A stretch of 64,000 nucleotides of DNA from Tremella fuciformis (lineage: Eukaryota > Basidiomycota > Tremellomycetes > Tremellales > Tremellaceae). Location: the NCBI GenBank assembly GCA_032768795.1, contig CP136490.1:2418001-2482000 (forward strand). The letters are read 5' to 3'. The notes beneath the pieces are model-generated. The model was not told the DNA's origin and made no database searches. It saw only the letters and a list, made by a program, of their open reading frames with translations. The position numbers were made by a program, and so were the translations under genes. Every line of letters begins with the position of its first letter. Position 1 is the first letter of the stretch. Shown one piece after another: positions 29,030 to 40,824 of the stretch.

Positions 29030-30680
29030 ATGGCATCCCCCGAGGCGTCCAGCTCGACCGCTCCGCCCCCCACGGCAGTTCCGGCGGCAGAAGCCCCGAT
29101 TGTAGCTCCGTCAGGCATGTCCGATGACACGTACGCGGCCATCCAGGCCTACCGAGCGGTCTGTCTGCGTTGATTCAGTCTCACAGTAGAGCTGACAGAG
29201 CTAGAAAGTGCGCGAACACACGCAGATGGCTGAGAACCTGAAGAAGCGTCAGCTTCCAAAACCTCTGAGGGACAGGAGCTGACGATCAGTCCGTGTCAAT
29301 ATCCGCACACTCAGCACCGACTACGACAAGACCGAGGATGACATCAAGGCGCTGCAGAGTGTAGGGCAGATCATCGGCGAGATCCTGAAGCAGCTGGACG
29401 AGGAGAGGTGTATGTGCAGCTGACCGAGTGTTGTGGCAGAGCTGACGGGCAGTCATTGTGAAGGCTAGCAGTGGGCCGCGATATGTTGTGTCTTATCGCC
29501 CTACGCTGCCTGTGGCCAAAGTCAGCTGAGTTTCCCATGAAGAGCTGTGAGCTGACGTGTAGTTGAAAGCGGGTGTACGGGTATCGCTTGATATGACCAC
29601 CTTGACCATCATGCGGATCCTCCCGAGAGAGGTGGACCCCATGGTCAGCTCTCCGTCGCTTACTCTGCAATCCAGCTGATCTCAGGTATACAACATGTCG
29701 CTTGAAGATCCGGGATCCGTGTCCTTTGCCGGGATCGGCGGTCTAGGAGACCAAGTGCGCGAACTGCGAGAGGTTATTGAGCTGCCTCTGATGAACCCGG
29801 AGCTGTTCGAGGCGGGTGATTCCCCTAAGCGCTGTATCACGCTGACTATCAGCGTGTGGGTATCAAGCCGCCAAAAGGTGTCTTGTTGTACGGTCCACCA
29901 GGAACCGGTCAGCTGGTTGCACAGCCACATGAATGGAGCTGACGTATAGGCAAGACCCTGCTCGCCCGAGCCGTCGCAGCCACGCTCAACACCAACTTTC
30001 TCAAAGTCGTCTCATCAGCCGTGAGTCGGGCTCCAAGCCGTCTGTCCCAAAGCGGTGCTGACTTCTTGTTCAGATCGTCGACAAGTACATCGGCGAGTCG
30101 GCGCGGATGGTGCGCGAAATGTTCGCCTACGCGCGGGAACATGAACCCTGCATCATCTTCATGGACGAGATCGACGCCATCGGCGGCCGGCGCTTCTCCG
30201 AGGGCACGTCGGCCGACCGCGAGATCCAGCGCACCCTCATGGAGCTGCTCAACCAGATGGACGGCTTCGACTCGCTCGGCCGCACAAAGATGATCATGGC
30301 CACCAACCGGCCCGACACGCTCGACCCCGCCCTCATGCGACCCGGCCGCCTCGACCGCAAGATCGAGATCCCGCTCCCGAACGAGCAGGGCCGCCTGGAG
30401 ATCCTCAAGATCCACGCAAAGGGCATCAACAAGAGCGGCGATATCGACTATGAGGCTGTGGTCAAGCTCAGCGACGGCTTCAACGGCGCGGATCTGCGCA
30501 ACGTCTGTACTGAGGCGGGCATGTTTGCGATCCGGGAAGACAGGGATGCCATCGTGCAGGACGACATGATGAAGGCTGTGCGCAAGGTAGTCGATGCGAA
30601 AAAGCACGAGTCGAAGATGTGAGCTGCCGGCTCAATGCGTGTGGGCGTAGCTGACGAACAGGGATTACAATGCAGTCTAG
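29030..30680 (+). CDS. RPT4: 26S proteasome regulatory ATPase Rpt4
   Basis: Ten exons: 29030-29158, 29205-29247, 29290-29409, 29453-29520, 29563-29643, 29686-29811, 29853-29907, 29950-30020, 30074-30618, 30662-30680; 1257 nt, 418 residues. A coiled-coil/OB region ([19 protein letters not shown]) is followed by the AAA+ domain: Walker A GPPGTGKT, Walker [24 protein letters not shown], and the [10 protein letters not shown] arginine-finger region. [15 protein letters not shown] and the ending ESKMDYNAV identify Rpt4 (PSMC6) among the six Rpt paralogues. It unfolds substrates and opens the 20S gate. The intron 29812-29852 fits only with a GC donor (GCGGGT). Introns are 41-53 bp. Confidence 0.95.
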
Positions 30681-30709
30681 ACGTGTATGCATACAACATT
30701 ACATGTGTC

Positions 30710-33355
30710 TTATTCGTCGTCGGCAGCCTCGCCGGCCTGCCGCACGCGACGCCGCTCAATGTCGGACCGGTACCCGTCTCCTCTGTGATCATGGGAGAAG
30801 CGCAGGTACTCGAGAGGGAACATGATGGCTCGATCGATGGCGAGAGGTAGGCCGCGATGTCGCCCGCGCAGCATGAGCAGGATCATCTGCCGTCAGACCC
30901 CACTCGGTATGCTGATATACTGATGTTGACTGACCACTAATTTGGATACCTTGCGGAAACTGGTAGAGAGGCTCGAGGTGTTGTACGGATTCCCGTAACT
31001 CAGCCCGACCGTGCCGTACCCGCTCGTCACTTCGAACAGCACTCTCCAGATATCGATCCACCCGACGTTACTCGTGTCCATAAGTCGGCCGCGCTCCATG
31101 ACGCAGATGGCCAGTGTCCCCAGGGCCAAGGGCCACAGGTCGAAGTAGATCTGAGGGAGGAGGTGGTGCCGGAGGTACTTGGAGAAGATCTCGCCTCCCC
31201 CCTTCCCCTGAGGCTGACCCTTGCCGTGCTCGTTGTGCCCGGCAGACTCGCCGTGCAACCCCAAGGCCCGTTCTTCGTACGTGTTGGTCGATCTGATCGC
31301 CATGACCAGCGGGTAATTGCACGAGAAGATGAGCACGAGATACAGCACGCTTCGACGTCAGCCACGTCTAACATCGAATGTGAGGAATGGCTCGCTTCGT
31401 TGCGGGGGCAAGGTCGGCCAGCGAGACGATACCGAATCCGCTCTCCCTCGAAGTGATACTCTGGAACAAGGCCACCGAGAACTTTTCCCATCCCCCGCCG
31501 AGCGAGTCGTAGTAAGGCAAACCGGCATTGAAAGCCAGTAAGCCGATTGTGCCTGTCCAGCTGGCGGTCAGCTCGCCTCGCTGCTCGAGCTATGAACTTG
31601 CAAGAGGGCAAAGAGGATGGCGGCGAGCCACCACGACTGGTACGACGGCAAGAGGTACAAGAAGAACCTGCCGAGTAAGCTAGGAAATGCCAACGGTTTG
31701 CTTGAAGTCTCACCGCCGACTATGAGTCAAGATGTAGTGCGAGGCCGCTTCGAGGTCCCCGCCTCGCCTGGCAAATTTGCTCACTAGCCATACTTCCCCT
31801 CGCAGGAAGATCGGGATGAGCTGGTTGCCTGCTAGTAGAGGGAAGATGAGGACGTAGATGAGGAAATAGCACTTCTGGAACGGGATCATCAGCGTGTCGA
31901 CAAGGCTGGAATCAGCTGCATCCAGCCTGGACGTGCAGCTCACGAGAAGCCGCAGCTGGTATACGAGGCTGCAGCATGTCAGCCCGCCTGGCGTTTGGCA
32001 TAAGTGGCAACTGACAGATAGACTGGAAGAACGAGAACCACGCCTTGTGCACCGTCGCAGATTGCGTCGAGCCATTCGCCACGAAGACGCTGTCCCACGA
32101 ATGGACCTTTGCAAAGTATATCGAGAGCATCGCGCCGGGCAAGACTATCCAGATCACCTGGTGCTTGTCATGAGCACTCGACCTAAGAACGTATGGCGAG
32201 AGGTACGCACCACAATCAGCAGGATCACCAGCAGCTTTGCCGCCCTGTACTCCAACAAGCCCAGCATCTCCAGCTCATCATCGCCCAACTCCTCTTCGAA
32301 AAACTGCGAGTTCCGCCCGACCACTATGCCCCTCACGCCCGGCGGCAGCCACCGCACGCGTTCCGCCTCTTTCGCCTCGCGGCCGTCCTCCCAAGCGCCC
32401 ACCGCATCGCCCACTGCCTTGCTCAGGCTGTGCAGCTGTTTCGGCATGTGCAGGCTCTCTTCTGCCGGCCGCGCGAGCAGGGACCGTAGGGCGCCGTGCA
32501 GACGCGGGAGCAGGCGCCGGATGGCGAGGAATAGGATCTGCTGTGCGCTCGGGAACCCGCCTCGGCCTGCGTGTCGCGACTTGCCTGATTTCGCATGGGG
32601 TATGCGGGCGTGTGGGTCCCCTGGTGGATGCCTGGAAGAGCTGGTAGAGGTGGCGTAGGTGGAGCGCAGAGCGTGTCGGCGGTCGTGTCCCGCTTGCCAG
32701 GGGTTGTAGCCTGGTGCATCGTCGTTCTTGCGTTGTCGGACAGTCAACTCTTCTGACCGCTGAGACGATGAACCTCTTTCGCCATTGGCTGCCTTCTCAT
32801 TCTTGGTCTGATGTGTCCTTGGTGACGGACGGGCATGTTGTTGATGGACCCTGCACTCGTCGAGTATACGTGAGCGCGCTATACGTGGACACCTGTACCG
32901 TATCCACACCCTGCCCGTTAGCGCCCCTTGCCACTGTTGAGAATGAGACGGACAGGCGGCAGAGGACGGTGATGAGTGCCACGATGGAGATGTCGCCCAG
33001 CAGCATGAGCACCACCAAGAAGCCCTGCTGAGCCGGCTGCAGCGCGCTGGGGCTGACCACGTCCAGGCCGGTGACGGTCATCGCAGAGTAACACATGAAC
33101 AGGGCGTCCAGGTAGTCTGTCCTCGTCGCCGTAGGATCATTTTCTGGCGGATTGGCAGCCACGAAGAACCCGGCGAAGCTGCGGCTCAGCTTGCCCGCCA
33201 TGCTCACAGAGATGAGAAGCTGACAGCAGTGGGGTGAGGGTGAATGCGAGCAGGTGTATTCGAAACCAGTTGAGCTCGGAGTACATCCACCTCCATATCG
33301 TCTGTCCGGGTCCCCCGTCCACTGCCCCCGCCTTCGGGGCCGCTTCGGCTCCCAT
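30710..33355 (-). CDS. TRK1: TRK-family potassium transporter
   Basis: A multi-exon gene starting at the ATG at 33355 (MGAEAAPKAG, then WMYSELNWFRIHLLAFTLTP) and ending at the TAA at 30710. All four pore loops of the TRK superfamily are seen: YSAMTVTGL (33090), SCGFSLVD split over the microexon 31944-31968, ESGFGIV (31425) and SGYGTVGLS (31020). IRSTNTYEERALG after the third loop and LRGRHRGLPLAIDRA near the C-terminus are also typical. The large cytosolic loop between the first and second membrane segments (32.2-32.9 kb) is basic and low complexity. It is shorter than yeast Trk1. The role is high-affinity K+ uptake at the plasma membrane. Several loop-region exon borders are uncertain. Confidence 0.85.
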
Positions 33356-33574
33356 CGCTCAGTCGCTCGACCTGAAGTGGACGTATATCATGCTGAGCAG
33401 GCAGTCATGGCGCCCGTTGCGGTCCCGAGGACTACAACGAGGAATGCAGATGTAGGAGAGAGTGAAGGAGATCGATGACATCAGGGTTATGTTTAGCACG
33501 CCGACGCCGCCATCACATGTCCACTGTCTATGGTTTATCGATAGATGGATGCTACAGATATGTATGCATGTTGT

Positions 33575-34863
33575 CTACTCCCACCCATCTACCCAGCACA
33601 CATCCGCAATACCATTCACCCCCTCTATCTTCACCTCGAGCTCCAAGGTCTCACCTCTCGCCCCCTTGACAGCGTACACCTCAAATGTCCCATTATACCT
33701 TCCTGCCACTGCCAGATACTTCCCATCCGGGCTCACACCCATGCCTCTTGCTCCATCTGCGCTTGTCCGCACGTAGCTCACACTGCTGGCTATAGGCCCA
33801 TTGGGACCCTCATCCACTGTGATGACGCATAAGCTGTCCCCTTCTGGCGGCGCGGCCTGCGATGGGTCCCGCCCGTGTTTCTCCAGTATGGTCGCGAGCC
33901 TACTGGCATACCGATTGGACGCGTACAGTGTGACGCCTTCCGATGTGGAGATGAGGTTGAGCTCCGCGGCGTCCATCACGTCTGTACAGTACTTTGGCAA
34001 GTGAGTAGGGGTGACGTCCACCGCGAACCCTTCTATCGGTTGTACAGGGTCGAATGAGCCAGAGAGGGGGACGGCATCGAGAGAGTAGGCGAGCACTGTG
34101 TGGCTCATCTCCGTCAAGAGGTACAGATAGCGTACTGCCATGAGCTAGGGCTCTGCTGGAAAAGATGTGGAGAGGACCCACGGTCTGGCGAGACGACAGC
34201 ATGCCTCGGTCCCGAGCCAGGCGGCGCCTGCAGAAATCCAGCAACGACCAAGCCCGACTTCCCCTCCCTGTGCAAAACCCAGACACGATCGTTCCCCAGG
34301 TCCGGGACGAACACCTCGCCGGGGCGTCCTTCCACTACGCAATGGGCGCGGGAAAGACCTTGTCGGTCAGGCCGCGGGAGAGTCTGGCCCTCGTAGATGT
34401 TGCCAAACTCCACCGGAATCGACGTGGCAGTGGTAGAGAGCCGGCCGTCCGCTTCAACAGGGACGAAGAACGCCGAGCCGCCCACATACTGTGCTCAGCT
34501 CCTCCCTGGCGCAGGCAGAGAGGCCAGACTCACGTTGGCCACGGCGATACCAGATCCGTCGCGCAGACAGCAGATATGCGACGGCGCCCCGTCTACATCC
34601 CTGATAGCAGTCACCTCCAGCTTCTCGTTGCCCTCCGAGCGGGACCGCTTGAGGCTGAACACCTTGCCCTTGGCATCTTCCGTCATGGAGTACAGCACGT
34701 CCGGGTGGTGTGGGGACCGTTCGATCCACGAGGCATTTTTGGGCGCTGGGCATTCCGCTGCGACTTGAAGCTCTGCCCCTTTAGTCGTCGAGGGAGGAGT
34801 AAAGCGAAGGAGAGGGATGGAGTCGCGGTAGCCCCCCGCTGCGATGGTATACGAGGGAGACAT
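33575..34863 (-). CDS. Seven-bladed beta-propeller lactonase-like protein
   Basis: Exons 34863-34534, 34488-34182 and 34134-33575 (1197 nt, 398 residues), with 45- and 47-bp introns. Features include IAAGGYRDSIPLLRF at the start, HPDVLYSMTEDAKG, a central RAHCVVEGRPGEVFVPDLGN and PRHAVVSPDLRYLYLLTE. Near the end is a second S-P-D-G-KYLAVAGRYNGTFEVY blade. D-L-G-x-D-R-V, G-P-R-H and S-P-D-G-K-Y-L are the signatures of the lactonase/6-phosphogluconolactonase propeller family (also muconate cycloisomerase-like proteins of fungi). Substrate unknown. An upstream in-frame ATG at 34896 would add eleven residues; the second ATG is preferred because the propeller begins there. Confidence 0.8.
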
Positions 34864-34968
34864 GCTGGCGAGAGCAGAAATTGTGAATGTGCACATGAAG
34901 CAGTCTTAGTTACTGCATCATTTACGCAATCACATGCAAAATGGTGGCAAAAATACATGTAGCATAAG

Positions 34969-35524
34969 TGTCATGACCATTTCAAATACAAGTCACTACT
35001 TTTTACGCCACTTGCCTACAAAACACAGTACTTTTTCCATCAAACTGCTCGGATATGACCTCTTCTGGTACATCACCAATTTAAGTCAGTGTTCTTATTA
35101 GTGATCTTCCCTGAACTGAATACTTTTATCAGTGATCTTTCCTGAAGTCAGAACTTTTTCCGGTGGCTCAACTCGGCGGCCTTCAGCCACCTTTCCATCC
35201 CTAGTAATTAGAGACAGATCTGCAACGAGGAGAATCGCTTGCAAGCAAGAAATATTTGCAGTAGGAAAACTTTTATCGTGGGATGAGTAGCAAAACATGC
35301 AGCAAATACCTTTGGCATACATAGCCCTATTGTCTATATATACAGGCCACTTTCTGGCCAGAGTAGTTTCTTCAGCAATGGATCTCCTGTGTCCCGTCAC
35401 AAAAGTCACACAGCTGGTCTGAACCCAGCAATCTTGTCCTCAGTCCCTCAGTCCCCTTGCTTCATGAGCCAAAGACTAGACCTCCTGGTGCCCTTTACCT
35501 TAGGATAACCCCTCGAGCATGACA
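34969..35524 (+). mobile_element. Solo LTR, family A, older copy
   Basis: Starts TGTCATGACC and ends GAGCATGACA (TG...CA termini). The 556 bp align over their whole length with 39505-40097. The flanking pentamers are ATAAG (34964-34968) and ATCAG (35525-35529), four of five matching, which would be a decayed target-site duplication. A box of 31-bp units (35085 on) occurs about 2.3 times. No gag or pol sequence lies next to it, so it is a solo LTR. Confidence 0.65.
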
Positions 35525-35704
35525 ATCAGCTATCTGTGACTGCTTGAATCACTATTTTATGCATGGAAATGCAAAATTTACACAAGAAGCAGCACATCCC
35601 ACAATCAACTCAGCCAAATTTGCAGCCAAACACAATTTCTGAGTGTTCCATCAATTATTGAAGGGCACTGTATCAAGTATGTGAGCGGTACCTAAAGCTA
35701 CTGA

Positions 35705-36241
35705 TCAGGATGATTCCATCTTTGCTTTGATATTATCATATTTGGCCCACCAATCATGTGCCCTTGTATCCCATGTGACAGTGCGGGCTCTCTCTTTTGC
35801 CACATCTTCAATCTCTGCATCTAGTCTTTCCTGACTGGTTTGCAGACTGCACCAGGCCGTATTGAAATCGCTCTGCACCTTAGCAACGCGCGATTCTCGA
35901 TCAGTGTCCTGTGCAGATTGAGTTTGTCGTGAAGGGCCCAGGATGACGGGCCCTGAGATAGTGAACTGTAGCTTCAATGAATAAACATTGAGCGATACAT
36001 TGTCTAGAAGTTCAGATACCTTTTTGCGCCTTGCATAGTCTTGTTGGGTCTTCCCAAAGGCAAAAGTCCTCAATAGTGGGTGGGAATGCTTTCTGTATAG
36101 CTGTGCAAGGTCCTTGGTAGCCTGTTCTACCTCTGCCAATTGTGAGGTCCAGGTGAGGCTGCAAGCTGCCTGCGCAGCAGGACGTGCTCCCTTGACAAGT
36201 GGGTACTGCCTTCCATCAAGTACAGGCCTTTGCCAATTTTA
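35705..36241 (-). pseudogene. Orphan coding-like fragment, no start codon
   Basis: A frame runs open from about 36241 down to a stop at 35705 without any ATG near its beginning. The protein starts WQRPVLDGRQYPLVKG and continues into a helical, charged region (LAQLYRKHSHPLL, ARRKKVSELLDN, SQERLDAEIEDVAKERA) and WDTRAHDWWAKYDN. It could be an exon or fragment from a transposable-element protein or a decayed host gene. I do not recognise the family. Its position beside a solo LTR inside the repeat island favours an element remnant. Confidence 0.35.
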
Positions 36242-36816
36242 GTATGCAGCTTCAAAGTAGCTTGATGGCCTTCAAGAGTGGTGACCAGTGCCAGCCAGAA
36301 TGCAGTGGTGTGAAAATCTCAAGATGTTGCGCTCAGAATTGGTGGAGCGTGGTCTAAGTGATCACAAACAGTATCAAGCGTCCAAGCACTGTTCAGCAGG
36401 TAAGTGCAACAGAGAAGATTGGATCACAATAGTGACTCTTTTTCACGAGGGCAGGACAGAGCAACCCCCCTTGGCTTGTATATATATGATTTGGGAGAGA
36501 AACATCAAATCAAAGGTCCGTATTACCAGACTGTGATATTGCAAATCAGTCCCATGCAAATTTTCTTTTGCTAATTTGCTAGAGTTGGAAATCCCAAGCC
36601 GTGGGGATTTGGGATTGTGATAGAATTCATTGTCAGCCTTGCCTCAAGCCTTGCTGAATGTATCCATTGATTATGTGCAGAGATGGCAGAAATTATGACA
36701 GATGTAGTTCTTTCAATCTAGTATTCCCAAAATCCACTTGGCATTTGTGTACCCGTCATTTGGTGAAATGCCCATCAATGAGGTGCTAATCAAACCTGAA
36801 ATTCCCGATGGCTAGT

Positions 36817-37320
36817 TGTCATGACCGCACCTCAGGCAGAACAGCTGCATGATGTCATGACTATGATCAGATCCCAGCCCAACCCATTACCTCGGGTCAT
36901 CAACTTGACAACATCACTTCTTCGACCTATGATGTCAGACATCGACCGATGTAATCACTTCCTCGCTATCACTGAGATTAAGCTCCAACTGTTACTGTAA
37001 GAAGTAATTGCGACATAAGGATTCCGATGTAGGTTTGATTCGATATGGAAAACAGTTGGATGAACAGGAAAAACATGGATGTGTGAAAAAGATATATTCC
37101 CTGTACTGTCTTCCGTAGTTCTCTTTTCTCCAGCAATGGATCTCATTCTTTCTTTCCATCGACAGTCACACAGTTGGTTCTAACCCAACAACCGCAGTTC
37201 CCTCCTGAGAAGTCATCTTGCTTTACAAGCCAGAGACTAGCCCTTTCAGTACTACTTCATTAGTACCGCGGCCCTCAGTCATCCAGTCGGTTTCAGCCAC
37301 CACCCCCACAGCGCGTGACA
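36817..37320 (+). mobile_element. LTR-like repeat, family B
   Basis: Starts TGTCATGACC, like family A, and ends GCGCGTGACA, giving about 504 bp with TG...CA ends. The 3' half shares words with family A LTRs (AGCAATGGATCTC, then GTCACACAG, then CCAGAGACTAG). No convincing target duplication flanks it (CTAGT versus AAGGT). Its part 36950-37085 recurs inverted at 37787-37925. Confidence 0.45.
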
Positions 37321-37674
37321 AAGGTAGGCCTATATAACGAGTGAAGTCCCGAGGTGATTAACCCGAGCTTGGCGACAGATTTCCTTTTGGTTTAGTATGA
37401 ATCAGAAGGATCCTTGTGATATATAATGGCCTACCTGACACCTGCACCATTTGACAATTGTGCTCCATGTCACGATACCTCTCTGTCTCTGTCCAAGTGC
37501 CTGTCACTGGGTGACCGAGACTCTTCGATTTTAGCAAGGCTGGGCAAGGGATTGGAAAAGTGGGTAGGGCTAGGGCTCAAAAGACTTGTAGAGTCTCAAC
37601 GAGTGTCAACAAGGGTAGGCAAGGCTGGTCAGACAAGGCAAGACAAGACAAGATCTATTTTGTACTTCCTTGTA

Positions 37675-37925
37675 CAAAGTCACACAGTTGGTTCCAACCC
37701 AACAACCTCAGTACCCTCAGTCACCCTTGTTCAGACAAGTCAGAGACTACCCCTTCAACCCTCAAGGTCACTCCTCGTGCGTGACACATCCATGTTTTTT
37801 CCTGTTCATCCAACTGTTTTCCATATTGAATTGAACCTGCATCGGAATCCTCATATCGCAATTACTTCTTACAGTAACAGTTGGAGCTTAATCTCATTAA
37901 TAGCGAGGAAGTGATAACATCAGTC
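37675..37925. repeat. LTR 3' end fragment and inverted copy of family B segment
   Basis: At 37675-37786 lies an LTR-end-like block (GTCACACAGTTGGTTCCAA ... GTGCGTGACA), which recurs inverted at about 42889-43035. Directly after it, 37787-37925 is the reverse complement of 36950-37085 (CATCCATGTTTTT and AACAGTTGGAGCTTAATCTC words). Together they look like nested, truncated retroelement pieces. Confidence 0.5.
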
Positions 37926-37935
37926 AATGTCTGAC

Positions 37936-38488
37936 TGTCACGGGGCCAGACCCGTTGTCGACTGATGGGCCCTCTCACACATGTTCCCTGTCTGTCGATC
38001 TATCTCTGTCCTCCACGAGAAGGTGTGTCCTATAGCCACTCGTGCGTCGACAACACGGCTGCGCCGTTACTTTCTATCCATGGGACTCAATACCACGGTG
38101 CTAAGGACGGTCTACGGGTGAGGGCTTGTATATATATCACCCGTGCCCTCCTCTGTACCGCCTTGGGCTTTCTCCTTGAAACACCATTGACAAGGCTCAA
38201 GCTCTAGAGTTGTCGAGGCTACTCAAGGCTTGTCAAGGCTACTCAAGGCTCGTCAAGGCTACTCAAGGCTCGTCGAGGCTACTCAAGGCTTGTCAAAGCT
38301 ACTCGAGGCTCAACGATAGGCTCACGTGTCCAATAGGCATGCTGGGCTGGGACGAAGGTCGTAGGTGTAAAGGTTCAGGTCAGCTGTGTAGAGAAACAGT
38401 TTACCTTCTTCCTTACATGTAATAAAGCCAGCGTCTGTCTGTAAGACTGATAGCTGTGTTGGGTTCCTTCGTGATAGTCAATGTCACA
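37936..38488 (+). mobile_element. Candidate solo LTR, family D
   Basis: Starts TGTCACGGGG and can be closed at ATGTCACA (38488), with flanks CTGAC and CTGAG (four of five matching). It contains a TATATATA box at about 38131 and an AATAAA at 38421, as expected inside an LTR. The first 215 bp are similar to 42640-42870 (shared words GGGGCCAG and CTAAGGACGGTCTA). The right boundary is tentative, and a 20-bp minisatellite sits inside. Confidence 0.4.
38213..38312 (+). repeat. Minisatellite, five 20-bp units
   Basis: Five consecutive variants of TCAAGGCTACTCAAGGCTCG fill exactly 100 bp, differing at one to four positions. Each unit itself contains two copies of the word CAAGGCT. It lies within the candidate family D LTR; the copy at 42.6-42.9 kb lacks this expansion. 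Confidence 0.8.
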
Positions 38489-39504
38489 CTGAGCAACACT
38501 AATCAGTAAGTCAGTTAGGAAAAGTACGAGGGCAGAGCCCAGACTCTAAGAGAGGGGGAGAGCAATGAAGAAGAGTGGGGAGTCGGGAGTGAGAGAAGTA
38601 GGAGAAGAGGAGGTGATGATGGGTTCTCTCTCTCAGGCCTGGTTTATATACATGAAAATCAGGCTGAGGAATCTACGGAGTACGTACGGTGTACGTACGA
38701 TATCGTGGCGCGGCTGAGAAGTACGGAAGGAGAATCTACTACAAGAGGAAACTATTCCACGGGAGACACGGGGAGCAAACGGGCGTGGCTTAAGGGTCTG
38801 CTACGGATTGTCCAGACATCAGCCGTATTAGTCTGAGTGGAGCACGATTGTTGAAAGGTGCAGGATCAGGCATGGGAGCGGAGGATCCTAGGTCGGATGG
38901 TGTGTCGGGGAAGGTCATATTGTATCGTAGGTGGGTGTTACGACTGAGACCTAGGGGGTGACAAGCCCTGAGTCCAGTGGACGACAAAGACTGATAATGA
39001 AGTGAAGTCGCAAAGGTGGACGGACGATGATGATAGGTTTGACTCCTTACGTAAGTGCGCGAGAGCGCGAGTCACCTAGACGAAGCTTGTGAGAGTAACT
39101 TATGGGATGTAACTTATGATAATTCATCGACGAAGAAGGCTCCTACGTACTCAGAGGGGGTATATATCCTCCTTTGTCTCTCTGATTTGCCACCCAGCTG
39201 CTTACTAAGCAGTTTTCCTGTATCCAATATAAGGTGGAGGTGTCACGCCTGGGCTCCCTTGGGTAGTGACGAAGGAGGAACGGAGCAAGAATGTTGGGGC
39301 TGTAACCCAACGAGGTCGTCACTGGCTCGTCGAGCAAGGACACGGACTAGGAGGTTCGACTCCGGCAAGGTCGAACTTGACCGAATGGGATCGGACTGGG
39401 ATGGGGGACTGGGACTGGAGGGGAAGTCACTGGGAGATGTGAAACTGATCCATCGCTGGGGCATCTACAAGAGAGTTGCGGGTTTATATATACAATAGGC
39501 GTTC

Positions 39505-40097
39505 TGTCATGACCGACCTCATCTCAAACACAAGTCACCACTTTTTGCGCCATTCGCCTACAAAACACAGTACTTTTTCCACCGAACTGCTCAAACATTA
39601 CCTCTTCTGGTACATCGCCAATTTAAGTCAGTACTTTTGTCGGTGATCTTCCCTGAAGTCAATACTTTTGTCGGTGATCTTCCCTGAAGTCAATACTTTT
39701 ATCGGTGATCTTTCCTGAAGTCAGTACTTTTTCCGGTGATCCTACTCGGCGGCCTTCAGCCACCATTCCGCTCCCAGTAATTATAGACAGATCTGCAGCG
39801 AGGAGAATCGCTTGCACTTGAGAAATATTGGCAGTAGGAAAACTTTTCTCATGGAACGGGTGGGAAAACGGGTGGCAAATCCCTTCGACGTACATAGCCC
39901 TCTTGTCTATATAAGGAGGCCACTTTCCGGCCAAGATAGTTTCTTCAGCAATGGATCTCTTGTGTCCCGTCACAAAAGTCACACAGCTGGTCTGAACCCA
40001 GCACTCTTGTCCTCGATCCCCCAGTCCCCTTGCTTTACAAGCCAGAGACTAGACCCCCTCGTGCCCTTTACCTTGGGCTACCCCTTCGAGCGTGACA
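39505..40097 (+). mobile_element. Solo LTR, family A, with exact 5-bp target duplication
   Basis: 593 bp, starting TGTCATGACC and ending GAGCGTGACA. The pentamer CGTTC precedes it (39500-39504) and follows it (40098-40102), an exact target-site duplication. A 31-bp unit (GTCAGTACTTTTGTCGGTGA and on) is repeated 3.3 times at 39627-39740. A TATATAA box lies near 39914. It matches 34969-35524 throughout. No internal region remains, so it probably arose by LTR-LTR recombination. Confidence 0.8.
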
Positions 40098-40824
40098 CGT
40101 TCAGGTGAACGCCACAAGTGTTCGGGTGATCGTTCGTGTGAACAGTCAAATACTACTTCTTCTGGAAGGCGTTTGTGTGACCAAAGGGGGTCGGGTGAAC
40201 GCTGCTTGCATTCAGGTGAACGTGGCAGGCATGTCGTCCAAGGCTAGGGTTTGTTCAGGTGAATGGGACCTGTGTTCAAGTGAACACTTGGGTGAACGGT
40301 GATGTCATGGGTAGATGTCCCAATGATGCGGAGTTGGAGCAAAGCGAGGATTACTTGAAGTTGAGTCAAAGGGCGGAGCAAAGTTGGAGTTTGGTCGTTC
40401 ATGACAGCGTGGCTGAGTCACACTCACGCTGTATCATCGACGACCTTGTTACCTCGACGACCTTGTAACCTCGACGAGGATCCACACTTGACATCCTCGT
40501 TTCTGCTCCTTTATCCTTTATTCTTGACTCTGATATTGTGCGAGAGGGCCTCTGCCAACGGGAGAGCGCAGCATCGTGACAGTCACCCAGTGTTGGGCAC
40601 TTGATCAGAGACAAAGAGGTATTGTGACACTGGAACCTTTACATCAATGGCCAGCCGCTGTCGCGCTGAGTCCGCTTCCTGACCCCGATGTCATCCTTCT
40701 CCTTCACACGGCTTTCACCCCTCTCCTACACACCTTGTGACATGATATATGCTACCACTTGTAACGGCAAAGGTAGCTGGTATTACAATAAGGATGGTGT
40801 GCAAGGACAGTCTTGTAATCAGTG

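Noticed and set aside
34165..34962. 265-codon open frame on the plus strand
   Set aside because: Antisense to the lactonase gene; Arg/Pro/Ser-rich shadow with no recognisable motif.
38210..38422. Repetitive peptide frame over the minisatellite
   Set aside because: It starts at a non-ATG codon, and the repeated peptide is only the translation of the 20-bp tandem DNA repeat.
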